NCBI GenBank assembly: GCA_018894105.1
Contig: CM032121.1
Span: 21,114,730 to 21,178,729 of the forward strand
DNA: 64,000 nt
From: Jacaranda mimosifolia
Lineage: Eukaryota; Streptophyta; Magnoliopsida; Lamiales; Bignoniaceae
Direction: 5' to 3'
Shown: in pieces, positions 42,460 to 52,836 of the stretch
Position numbering within the stretch: the first letter of the stretch is position 1
How the letters are laid out: every line of letters starts with the position of its first letter
Program-made: the position numbers and the translations under genes
Notes under the pieces: model-generated
What the model was told of the DNA's origin: nothing
Databases searched by the model: none
The model's input: the letters and a program-made list of their open reading frames with translations, nothing else

Positions 42460-45225
42460 GTAATACCCCAAAAATTTTATGACTTGTAGAATTTAATTTT
42501 TCATTATTCAATTTTCATGAATATTATTTTATGCTTGCTATTCTATTATTTTATTGAAATTTGGGGGCCAATTTGTTAATAAGAAAACCTCAATTTCAAG
42601 ATTTTAAAAGTTTTGGGGTCAATTCAAAAATAAATTTGACTTGATTTGACAATATTTGAAAACTTTAGGGTCTGCATGGAAGTTTCTAAGTTAACTTAGG
42701 CCTAACTTCAACTTTTAAAGGCTGAAGGACCCAACTGCAAGGCATGAATAAGTTTAGGGGCTAGATGTAAATTTTTAAAAGTCACCCCCTACAAATACCA
42801 AATTTTCTTTTCTCACCCCACCATTTCTTCTTCTTCATCACCGCAGCCACCATATTTCTTATCCAGAAATTTCTTCTGGTGAGCCCCATTTCCCAATTCC
42901 AAACCAGTTACCTTCTTCCCCTCATCTCTAGCAACCTCCTTATACCACATGCACAGCTTTTTGGGCAAAGGGCCATTGAAAAATGGGAGTTGAAAACTCA
43001 CCACGATAAAAGAGACAAGCGACAACAGAGCAGCTGAAAGAAAGCACTTATGCACAGCTTTTCTGAAAGCCCTCAACTTGCGGACCACAGTGGTGCCATT
43101 TTATGGAAGTTTCAGTGACAGTGAAGGCAGAATACGAGAAAATCTTCACAGCGATGGATGGTGGTATTGAGAGTTTTGGGGTTGTGATTGGAGGCTTTTC
43201 TGGCAGAGAAACCTGAAATAAAGGAGGGTATTGTACAACTCTCGTTGAGAGGCATCTTCGGGTGGCACGTTGATCTTTCCGGCGGCGGCGATAGTTGGGA
43301 GACAATTTCATCATCTCGACTCAACAATTGCACTCGTACGCTTGGATTAATTAAGTTTATTAAAGAATATAAACCCCAACTTGAGGATTTTTAAATATTT
43401 GGTACCAAGTGATGACATTGAGGTTAATCATGTTGAATGGGCTGTTGTTGTTAAATTAGGACTGATGTATAAGGATAAACATAAAATTAAGGACTAGATT
43501 ACATTCTATTATTAGAACCGAAGCAACCCCATAACTATTTCTATAGTAATCGCCTTAATTAGCACATTTTGTACTGATATAATTGATCGAAACCTAATTA
43601 CCGTATTAGTTGATTAATTAGTAATTTTAGGACTATTAATAGTATGATTATGTGTATTAAGAAGCAAATGAGGATTTTAATGGTAAAAATACTCTTTTGT
43701 TTAGGTAATGAAGAAGTGGGTCCTGCTGATCAACAGATTACAGGTTGTGACTATTTTTGCTGAGACTACGAATGTGAGGGTCTGTCAATCTGGCACCTTC
43801 TTATACTTATCTGTTCTAGTGATAAACCCCTGTGAAGGTTTCAGTATTTGTTTCTATTTCTATACTGTACTCTATTTTGATTGAAAGCTGGAAATTATTT
43901 GAATTCTGATTGTTATCTGTTGTCAAATATGAACACCCCTGTGAAGGTTATTGTTGTTATTGATTCTGTTTTGGCACCCAACACCTTTGCTTGTTATCTG
44001 TATCTCTGTTGCCTGACCGTCATGTATATGTACCGTTCTATATCATTATCTTTTGCTTTGCCGGTATACTGGTTTATCTGTTCAACGTTAATTCGCTATG
44101 TTGGCTTATGTAAATCTATTTACTACTATCGGGTTACCTTGATGGCATTTATGTTCTATTTTGCACTATTTTATCTTGGAACTAATGGTGTACTAGGGAC
44201 TTTTCCTTGGGCATCTACACAAATGGTTATTGATTTTGTTATATGTATGGGGAATTATTAGGCCAAGGGCCGATCTGGGCCAAATGGTAAGTCATGTGAG
44301 GCACGCTAGGGACTTTTCCCTGGGTGTCAATGATACGCTTGGGACTTTCCCTTGGGTGTCAGCGATATGTTGGGGACTTTTCGCTAAGTATTAGTGGTAT
44401 GCTAGGGACTTACCCCTAGGCATCTGTGGTATGCCATACAGTCTATATGGGCATTTGCCATGTACCAAGCTATTACGCTTAGATAAACTGATTGTCTGAT
44501 TGGTATAAGGTGAATCCACAATGCATGTCTTGTAGTCTTTTCTTGGAATGCATATGCTTTAAGTTAGTTTTGCCTGACCAAATTCTGTATGTCTGAAATA
44601 TATTTCTAGAGCAATAAGGTAGGAAATTTTCCTATTTTGCTAATCGTTACTGTCTATTTCTCGATATGTCGTATTCTATCTATTAAATTATGATCTATTA
44701 AGTTGAATCTCCCTCGTTAGATCCCTACTGTTGTTCTTAATTTATCCCTCACTATGTCTTTGGACTTAACCACCTCTCCCCCCTCCCCCATCCCCCCTAT
44801 ATTTCAATAATTTTCTCAGATATAAAGGATGGTGGTGTAAACTTCAGGCTTGGTGTGAAATACATATATGTTTTGTAATAAGGCAAGTGTTGATATCTGT
44901 GTATGGGATCACTCATATGCTAAGCTTTAAATTTAGTGAACTTTTGGTATGTCAGATTTGGACTTGAGGCTTGCAGTATGTTGAACGATGACTGATGGGT
45001 TCCACTATGGCTTGTAAATATTATGTTATATGCCTTTGGAACTCTTATGACATGTATTTTGTGATTTCTGGTTATTCTTACTTAAGTTAAACTTAGTGTT
45101 ACTTTTGAGTAGTATAAAAGGAGAAAAAAAAATTATGGGCCTATTGTTCGGAATGTGGATCTTGAAATTAAGACTGAATCAGTGTGGTACCTCACTAAGG
45201 TGTTATCCCGAGAAGGGGTGCTACA
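42460..45225 (+). mobile_element. LTR C2: middle LTR shared by two tandem interiors
   Basis: It starts TGTAATACCCC, ends GGTGCTACA, and is followed at once by a perfect primer site. It is colinear with LTR C1; it lacks about 215 bp near 43346 (between two CTTGGNTT repeats) and carries a longer C-rich run near 44775-44800. Since it is preceded by a pol end with polypurine tract and followed by a primer site, it serves both as 3' LTR of C1 and 5' LTR of C2. Confidence 0.93.
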
Positions 45226-45230
45226 GAGAG

Positions 45231-45243
45231 TGGTATCAGAGCC
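45231..45243 (+). other. Primer-binding site of element C2
   Basis: TGGTATCAGAGCC, the canonical plant initiator tRNA-Met complement, five bases after the LTR end. Confidence 0.92.
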
Positions 45244-45433
45244 TAGGTTTGTCGATGACCCAGGCATTAGGTATCATTCGGATTTGTGACTGACCTTGTT
45301 GTTTAGGTTAGATAGGGTACGAACCTTGCGTGATTTGGGCACATTAGAAGGTTTTATTCGATCGAAGGGAAGATTGGGAATAAGTTGATTACTTGACACT
45401 AATGGGATAATTTTTGTGATTTTATGTTGTAGG

Positions 45434-46195
45434 ATGGTTGATGAACATAACAAAGGAAAAGAACCCATAGCTGGACCGAGCAAGGAACCTCCAGAAGATA
45501 TGATTAAAGCTCTAGAGGAAAAGAAAATGAACCTACTGAGATTGTATCAATCACTTGAAGATAAGATAAGTAACTAGCGCGAGTCACTTATATGAGACCC
45601 AGCGGAGGCATACCAACTGAGGTTAATGCTAGGAGCTAGGGACTATCTCATGGATCGACTCATGGGAGACGTGGAATGAGAGCACATATGGATCAACATA
45701 GCAGAGGCACAGGTACAAAGACTTTGTACCATACGAGAATGGATGGAGTCTACATTCTGAGAGTTAGAGGCAGACTATAGGGGATCTTTTGATGTACCCT
45801 AACTAGTAATAGACTAGATAAGCTAGATGATAGCCCATTATGGTAGAACAATCGACCAAGTTACAAGAGTCGGCATAGGGATTGATGTCGGAGCAGGACC
45901 TTCAAAGATTCGTCTAGCTCAAGAGCCCTGGCATAGATAGGGAGCACAGATCGAGGATTAGCCCATAAAGGATCCAGTAACAGCACTTGTAGAGGATCTG
46001 GATGATGATGTCGAGGAAGATCCCGAGGAGTACCCGAACGAAAATGCTAAGGAGGACCCGAACGAAGATGCTGAGGAGGTCCCGGATATAGATCCTATCC
46101 GTGAATCCCCAGTGGTAGCTCCGTTGGAGATTGATGACGAGGACAATGGTGATGAGGTGAACCCAAACTTGATATGGGATGATTTCGATTCGTAG
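45434..46195 (+). pseudogene. Extra pre-gag ORF (coiled coil plus acidic tail), element C2
   Basis: ATG (45434) follows ATGTTGTAGG as in C1. It reads MVDEHNKGKEPIAGPSKEPP, ALEEKKMNLLRLYQSLEDKI, a stop, LRLMLGARDYLMDRLMGDVE and then an acidic tail with EEDPEEYPNENAKEDPNEDA, to a TAG at 46193-46195 (254 codons). Several TAGs interrupt it. The conserved length, domain order and position in four elements suggest it was once a functional protein of this lineage. Confidence 0.75.
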
Positions 46196-46683
46196 GGAGA
46201 CAACAACAAGGATGCTGAATCTGATATCATAGATAAGGAGGGCTAGAACTAGGTGATTGGGTGTCTGTGGACACGTTGTGCATATGAAATAGGGTGATAG
46301 TAGCTTCTGACTGTTGGACCACGTATCATTGGCTTATATTCTCTCATCTTTTTCCCCTTCTTTACGCCTTATCATTTTGCTTGCGGCCAAGCGTATAATT
46401 AGCATAGCTATTCTTGCAAATTTTGAACTTGTGAATATGTCTATGTAATTATGCTAATGCTAACCTAATATGTTAATGAAATTTCCTTCCAGATGTTTGG
46501 TAGCATTTTTTCTTTTCTTTTCTTTTCTGTTATGAGTTATTAAAGTTTTATTAAACTTAGCTTGCCTTTCTTTATTTTCAAAAAAAAAAATTTGGAAGAG
46601 TTGTTGGGAGCTAAGGCGTTGATATATATGCAACTTATAATCACAGGTTTGATACATACTTCAGAAATCTCAAAGTAAGAGAT

Positions 46684-47055
46684 GGCATATCATCGTAATG
46701 CTGCTAGACTCGCTCTGCCTAGAATTGGTCAACGAAAAAGACCTCCCAGGAAATGGGTCAATGACCGTGATGCTCCAAGAAAAGGGGCTCATGCTCACTC
46801 TTGAGCAATGCAAAGATAGGAGGTTTCACAAACCCCTTCAACAGGTCAGCCAACAGACCCTGTGTATCAAAAGAGACCAGGAGTTAGGCCACAAGCTCAA
46901 CCGATGGCTGAAGAACAAGCGTTGGAACGATTCCTCCATTTCCAATCCCCAAAGTTTTTCAAAGAACCTGATGAATGAAAATCAAAAGAATGGGTAGAGG
47001 ATCTTGAAGTCATTTTTGAGACTCTACGCTACCCCAATGAATAGAAAGTACTGTT
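46684..47055 (+). pseudogene. gag, first part, element C2 (interrupted by solo LTR)
   Basis: MAYHRNAARLALPRIGQRKR, PPRKWVNDRDAPRKGAHAHS, then stops, TDPVYQKRPGVRPQAQPMAE, ALERFLHFQSPKFFKEPDE and EWVEDLEVIFETLRYP. It breaks at 47055 after KVLF and resumes at about 49338. It has fewer stops than C1 gag. Upstream, 46196-46683 is the intron-like gap equivalent to that in C1, with no coding sequence. Confidence 0.85.
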
Positions 47056-49337
47056 TGAAGGCAATAGTAGCATTAGGATCCATAAATCAAAACTTCGTAA
47101 GCTTGAAAATAACTATGCTACTCAAGCTACCAAGGATCTAGTCATGCTATAGATCTGGATTAGGATGTAGAATTACCTCTTGTAGCTCAAAAATAGGGAG
47201 AAGATCAACTCTCTCCCTCACGAGTCCAGAAACTGTCTAGAACTAGCACAGTGGCAAGATGGCAACGTTTGCCCAGGCTTTACTGCTCCAAAAATCACAA
47301 ATTAAATTTGGAACACCTCCACACACAGAGGAATCTACTGTGAAAAATTGGAGCAAAATAGCCTTTTGAATCGCTCAAGAAAAATTCGCTAACCGAAAGC
47401 TACTGCAGGTGAATCTCCAGAACCGAGCAAGTCAAGTGCCTTGCCTCTATTGACATGATCCACACACCAAAAAATATTCCAATTTCCCCTCACTAGAAGC
47501 TGGAGTTAGAGAGGAGAAAATGAGGTAGAAGAGGCTGATTTTCAGGTTGGGAAGAAGAAGAAATGCAAAGCTTCAACTCATGATGCAATGCATGGAGAAA
47601 GAGATTTTGGAGAGAATGCAAGAATCTAATTCTCACACTTTTTAGCAATCAATTTCGAATTTTGCATGCTCTCTATATCTATATATAGAGGGTGGAGAGT
47701 GTGATGCTAGTTGGCATCACACCTTCCTCAAAGTGACTGCCCAAGTGGCATGCCAAATTTTGCCACATTCCTCAAAGTGACTGCCCAAGTGGCATGCCAA
47801 GTTAGCAAAATTCAAATTCAAGTCTTACTTGAATTTCATGTGTATTTCAATTTTATTTGGAATTTAATTCCAAATTAATTAAGATGCTAATTTAAATGAA
47901 AACTTCATTTAAAATTTCCCTCCAAAATGTATTCTTCCCATTAATTAAATTAAATACTTTATTTTAATTAATTAACCTTTGATTTAACTCTTAAATCAAA
48001 CAAGCTTAACTCTTAAGCTTAAATAGGTCAACTTAACTCTTTAAGTCAACTTGTCTAATTGATGGTCAGCATGGTACCAAATAATTAACTCCTTAATTAT
48101 TGGTCTGATTTAACACTTAAATTAGTTAATTAATTTAACACTTACAAACCAAAATTGAACGTTAGATTGGACCCTTGAAAATCGGTCACCAAAGAGGTGA
48201 ATTTTCAAACACTTAGAAAGTTACTCTACCAATTTTGGAAGCTATTTGGCTTTTGTGCAAGATCCAATAGGTTCTACCATTCATTGGACATGGGCTCACA
48301 ACTCTTTGTGACTTTTGAATATCTTATATTCATTTTAGTTTAAAACTCCTTTTAAACTAATCGACTCAATTCAATTAATCTCATTAACTAAAGAGTACCC
48401 AATCTGCATGGTCGATATCCAACCTCAAGCCTATGGAGCCCAACTAATTGGCTGAAATAAATATTCTGGAGAACCATCATGACTTCACGCACACCATGCA
48501 AATACGGTCCTTCCGTCTCCTATCTCCCAAAAGAGGCCTAGGGAAAAATATTTGCTGGCTCCCTAATAGCCTCGATGCTATGTCTCTATTCTTAATGTTC
48601 GATTCCCTTATGAGACCTCACCTTTGGAAAACTCCTTTTCCAAATTGTCACACCACCTTGCGCAAAGATTTCTTGGAATCGATCATTATAGAACACATAG
48701 GAGATGCACTCACCCTTTATAAAAGCGAGGAGTCGGATTCCATCTTGGATCTCACTAACCTCCATGCCAAGTAGATCATACCCAATTTCAACCCGAAAGA
48801 CTCGCTAAGTGATCAAGGAAGAGTCAAAGCGTGAGGACCGAACATAAGGTTACCATGGATCCTCAGGTCAGAGGACTAATAATATGCACTAGCGTAAGCA
48901 GGAGAATTGATCACTACTAACTTGCCACTACAACTATCTAGTGGATTCTCCGGAGGGTCTTTAGTGCCTTGTTCTCTAACAAGCACCCACTAACATGCAC
49001 CCATATCTCATACAGATTGCTCATGGAATGGAGCAATATCCAACTCTTGGATTTATACATCGTTAATGCAAGTCTATCCAAATCTCAAATGCCCCATCTC
49101 GTAAGATCATATGACTTGGAAGATTTAAGATCATGACCGTGTAAGACTTATTCCATGGTCACCGAACCAAGTCCCGTAGTCATGTGCAATCTAAGGGCTT
49201 CATCAAAATGCAAGTGAAGTAATATAAAGCATAAGATGAAGGTGGCCATATAAAGAATATCATTCAATCAAGATTGTTTTACAAGGAAATAGCTTTTACA
49301 TAGCCAATCTAATTGCTTGTTAGGTACTATTCCAACG
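47056..49337 (-). mobile_element. Solo LTR of copia family D, inserted in gag of C2
   Basis: 2282 bp, read on the - strand from GTTGGAATAGTACC (near 49336) to GCCTTCA (47056), with no internal region. It is colinear with 839-3052, including the block at 48440-48900. Flanks CTGTT and ATTC are only a weak target duplication. gag sequence continues on both sides. This is what recombination between the two LTRs of a full element leaves behind. Confidence 0.88.
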
Positions 49338-49785
49338 ATTCACCATATTTCTTCTGGTAGGAACCGCAAAAAACTGGTGGAAAATGTTCGACTACTGATG
49401 AACTACTTCAGGGACCCATAGGACATGGTATAACATTACTAGGGAATTTGTGGACAAATATATACCCCTGGTGGTCAAACAGTCAACATAACATGAATTT
49501 ATGAATTTAATTCAAGGGAGCCAAACTCTTAGCTAGTATCATGTGACTTTTAGCCGACTTATACAGTATGCACCGTATATCCTACAAGATGAAGGTCGAT
49601 AGATTCAACGGTTTATACAAGGGTTACGGTCAGAGCTTAGATGTGGTTTAGCCATTTTAGATTTGCCAAATTTCAACATGGCAATCAGCAAGGCACTGCA
49701 GTAAAAATCGAAGTTACAGAAAATTAAAAAAATTAAAGATAAATGTAGGAAAAAAAGACTGCCTCCTAAAATTAAAGACAAATTT
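49338..49785 (+). pseudogene. gag, second part, element C2
   Basis: It resumes with KNWWKMFDY, then a stop (TGA for TGG in the RW pair), EFVDKYIPLVVKQS, PYILQDEGR and FIQGLRSELR-like sequence. Near 49780 it jumps directly to the end of RT (GLAGYY). The gag tail, zinc knuckle, protease and most of RT are missing. Confidence 0.82.
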
Positions 49786-50420
49786 TAGGATTGGCTGGTT
49801 ACTACTAGAGATTTGTTCAAGATTTCTCCAAGATAGCTAGCTCGTTGACCAAGTTAACCTAAAAAGATAAACCGTCTGTTTGGAACAAGGAATGAGAAAA
49901 AAGCTTTCAAGAATTGAAGAACTACTTAACTACAACTCCAGTTTTAGCCCTACCAGACAGGTTAAAAGATTTTGTGGTGTATATAGATGCCTCTTATAAA
50001 GGATAGGGATATGTGTTGATGCAGAAAGGGCGTGTTATTGCTTATGTATTCAGGAAGTTGAAACTTCATAAGGAGAACTATCCAACACATGATTTGGAGC
50101 TAGCAGTGATAATTTTTGCATTATCAAAATGGAGGCATTATCTTTATGGAGCTACATTTAAAGTGTATATAGATCACAAAAGCCTCAAGTACCTATATTT
50201 GCACACTGATTTGAACATGAGGCAACATAGGTAGATGGAGTTTCTAGAAGATCATGACTTTTCCATTACTTATCATCCAAGAAAAACAAATGTAGTGGCA
50301 GATGCTGTGAGTTGAAAAGTAGGAATGGCTCATCTACAAAGTGCAGAATCATCAGAAAGATTGAGAACAAGTGTTGTGCTAAAGGTAAAACAACAAGTTT
50401 GGATTGCATGAGTGAAAGTT
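49786..50420 (+). pseudogene. RT tail and RNase H, element C2
   Basis: [92 protein letters not shown]. The Asp of YTDHKSL is kept but Thr is Ile. DLNMRQHR and a stop follow, then EFLEDHDFSITYHPRKTNVV and ADAVS. The FIDD-containing part of RT is not present. Confidence 0.87.
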
Positions 50421-51430
50421 CTGCCTGAACTATATGAGGAAATCGGGCAAGCCAAGGCCAAGATAAGTGGATGCTGAAACAGAGGGAAATGGTTGGAAGT
50501 TCTTAAAAGCTTGAGTTCAGCACGGATAACCAAGGTCCACTGCTCTTTCGTAAGAGAATATGTGTAACTGAAGAGATGAAAATAATGTTATTAGAAGAGG
50601 CACACAGAGCAAGATATATAGTATATCCGAGATGAATGAAAATGTATCAGGACTTGAAGAAATAGTTTTGGTGGAATAGAATGAAGAAAGATGTAGCAGA
50701 TTTTGTGCAAAAGTGCTTAACCTGCCAGTTAGTGAAAGCAGAACACCAATGACAATTAGGATTGTTACAACCACTTCCCATCCTAGACTACAAATGGGAA
50801 CAAGTGACTATGGACTTTGTTATCGGTCTACTAAAGGCTAGAGGTGGTTATGAAAGTATTTAGGCTACAGTGGACCATTTAATGAAGTCTGCCCATTTTC
50901 TACCAGTCGAAATGGACTACATGGTTGAAAAACTAGTAGAAGTATACATCAAGGAGATTGTCAAATTACATGGAATTCCAGTCAGTATCGTATCTGATCA
51001 AAACCCAAAGTTTACATCGAGACTTTGGTAAGGTTTACAGAGACATCTGGGAATAAGGTTACATTTTAGCTCAGCTGCTCATCCTCAGATCGATGGACAA
51101 TCAGAAAGGGTTAATCAAATTTTGGAAGACATGTAGCGAGCTTGTGTTTTGGATTTCAGTAGAAGTTGGACGCGACATCTATCTCTGATTGAATTTGCCT
51201 ATAATAACAACTATCAGTCTGTTATTCAAATTGCACTGTACAAGCACTGTATGGACAAAAATATCAGTCCATATTGTATTGGGATCTGATGGAGTGCAAA
51301 GGTACTATTGATTAGTCTCCGGGAACTGTAAGGCCTGAAATGATTTAAGAAACTATAGAGAATGTACAAACTGTTAAGCAATGGAGGAAGGCTGCCTAGG
51401 ACCGACAGAAAAGTTATGTAGATAAACAGA
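50421..51430 (+). pseudogene. Integrase, element C2
   Basis: Zinc-domain traces (RICVTEEMKIMLLEEAHRA; NRMKKDVADFVQKC, LTCQLVKAEHQ near 50660-50750). The core has VTMDFVIGLLKARG near 50808, VDHLMKSAHFLPVEMD, VSIVSDQNPKFTSRLW (the DRD Arg is changed) and HPQIDGQSERVNQILEDM. EFAYNNNYQSVIQI is near 51190. Stops and frameshifts break it, but the three catalytic regions can be traced. Confidence 0.85.
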
Positions 51431-51913
51431 GAATGGATTTGGAATTTGAAACTGGTGATCAAGTGTTTCTCAAGGTATCACTACAAAAAAGAGTCAGAAA
51501 AATAGGCAAAGACGGGAAGCTGAGTCCAAGATATGTTGGACCTTACAAAGTATGCAAAAGAATTAGACCAGTAGCCTATCGTTTGGTACTACCCCAGGAC
51601 TTGATAGGGATACATGATGTCTTTCATGTGTCACAATTATGAAAATACTATCTTGATCCTTCATGTCATATCTCATGAGCTTATGGAATTGAAAAGCGAT
51701 CTGATGTATGAGGAACAACTAGTTCGTGTCTTGGATTGAAAGTTTCGAGTACTTAGGAATCGAAGGATTCCTCAAGTAAAGGTGATATGGCGCAACCATA
51801 ATTTGGAAGAAGTAAACTAGAAGCAAGAGGATCTTATGCGCCAACAATATCCCAAGCTCTTCCAACATTGAGGTGAGAATCTGGGGACTAGATTCTTTTT
51901 AGAATGGGAGGTT
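51431..51913 (+). pseudogene. Integrase C-terminal domain and polypurine tract, element C2
   Basis: [60 protein letters not shown], then a stop, VLD with a stop, FRVLRNRRIPQVKVIWRNHN and LEEVN. GPY motif and chromovirus tail as in B and C1. The purine-rich GAATGGGAGG comes just before the LTR start at 51914. Confidence 0.85.
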
Positions 51914-52023
51914 TGTAACACCCCAAAAATATTATGACTTGTAGAATATAATTTTTTATTATTTAATTTTCATGAATATTATTTTATGCTTGCTATTCTG
52001 TTATTTTATTGAAATTTAGGGGC
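51914..52023 (+). mobile_element. LTR C3: first ~110 bp of a third LTR C, truncated
   Basis: TGTAACACCCCAAAAATATT and the following 90 bp match the starts of LTR C1 and C2. The match stops at about 52023 (ATTTAGGGGC), where array-unit sequence resumes at AATTGTAGGAG. The deletion that removed the rest of the LTR also took about 700 bp of array unit between positions equivalent to 25070 and 25775. Confidence 0.88.
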
Positions 52024-52029
52024 AATAAG

Positions 52030-52268
52030 AAATTGTAGGAGATGACTGAGAATGAAGAAATTGTAAAATTGTTTCTCCACAAACTTGTTCCAATGTCCAT
52101 TATTTTCATGCTGAGCGCAAAGAAAAAATGAGGCAAACAATTATCATCTTCCTAATGCAGTGGAAGGCCAAATACATGGTTTGTTGTGTATATGTTGAAT
52201 AGTTTTTATTTCTGCCCACTAGTTAAATTGGTCAGATTTAATTTATCATCTTAGTTTTATGCTCTTAA
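52030..52268 (+). pseudogene. Tandem-array gene copy U5, fragment
   Basis: Begins TTGTAGGAGATGACTGAGAA, giving MTENEEIVKLFLHK as in U3, then loses one base and the YCN codons and goes out of frame. Intron-like sequence follows to about 52268, where similarity to the array stops. Exon 2 is absent. Confidence 0.75.
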
Positions 52269-52502
52269 GATCTAGTGATCTTTGCGAGCCCCCCTTAAGG
52301 GGTCTCTTAGGTTGGTGTTTACACACACTAGTATTCTCTAACTTTGTGTCTTTATTATGGAGATTTGAGCATTGTTATTTCCTTTTTCGCACTAAGTCAT
52401 TTGGAAGGCTTATACATCATGTATTTTCTTACTTTCATATGTCATCTGCATAGTGCCACATGTTTATTTTTTTTATTTTTTTTGTAGTGGTTATCTTAGA
52501 CA

Positions 52503-52540
52503 GGTGCTTGGGGGTCTAATAAATTGAGCCCCCAAGCACC
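52503..52540. repeat. Perfect 12-bp inverted repeat with 14-nt loop
   Basis: GGTGCTTGGGGG (52503-52514) pairs exactly with CCCCCAAGCACC (52529-52540). Loop TCTAATAAATTGAG. Confidence 0.95.
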
Positions 52541-52593
52541 AGCTCGGCCATTAGGTGACTAAGTGCTCGACAAGTTGGGTGCCTAGTCATTGG

Positions 52594-52607
52594 GGTGCTC
52601 GAGCACC
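52594..52607. repeat. Perfect 14-bp palindrome
   Basis: GGTGCTCGAGCACC, with its arms repeating the GGTGCT of the neighbouring hairpin. Confidence 0.95.
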
Positions 52608-52836
52608 TAGTCATTAGGTGCCCAATTGCCAGGCCCCTACCTAGTTGCCCTGTCACTAAGCTCTTACTAGGGTGAATATAACCATTTGGGTGTTGACTAA
52701 TGATGAGCTTAGCTCATCCTTTAGGTACTTAGAGAAAATTATTTAGGTGAAGCTTTATACTTTGGAAAAACTTGATGATTCCATGGGGACCTTTCCATGC
52801 TTATGTTTGGAATGCCTATGTGGCAAGTGTTTGTTT

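Larger units (their letters stand above)
52269..52831. other. Unassigned segment with hairpin cluster
   Basis: Not similar to the LTR families or array units here. It contains CCCCTTAAGGGG (52291-52302), a perfect 12-bp stem (52503-52514 with 52529-52540), the 14-bp palindrome at 52594-52607, and several copies of GGTGCCTAGTCATT-like sequence. After removing the solo LTR at 52837-55102 it is continuous with 55108-55943. No convincing ORF. Confidence 0.6.

Noticed and set aside
52503..52540. Rho-independent terminator-like hairpin
   Set aside because: The window is plant nuclear DNA and no bacterial-type transcription unit is nearby, so a bacterial terminator reading makes no sense.
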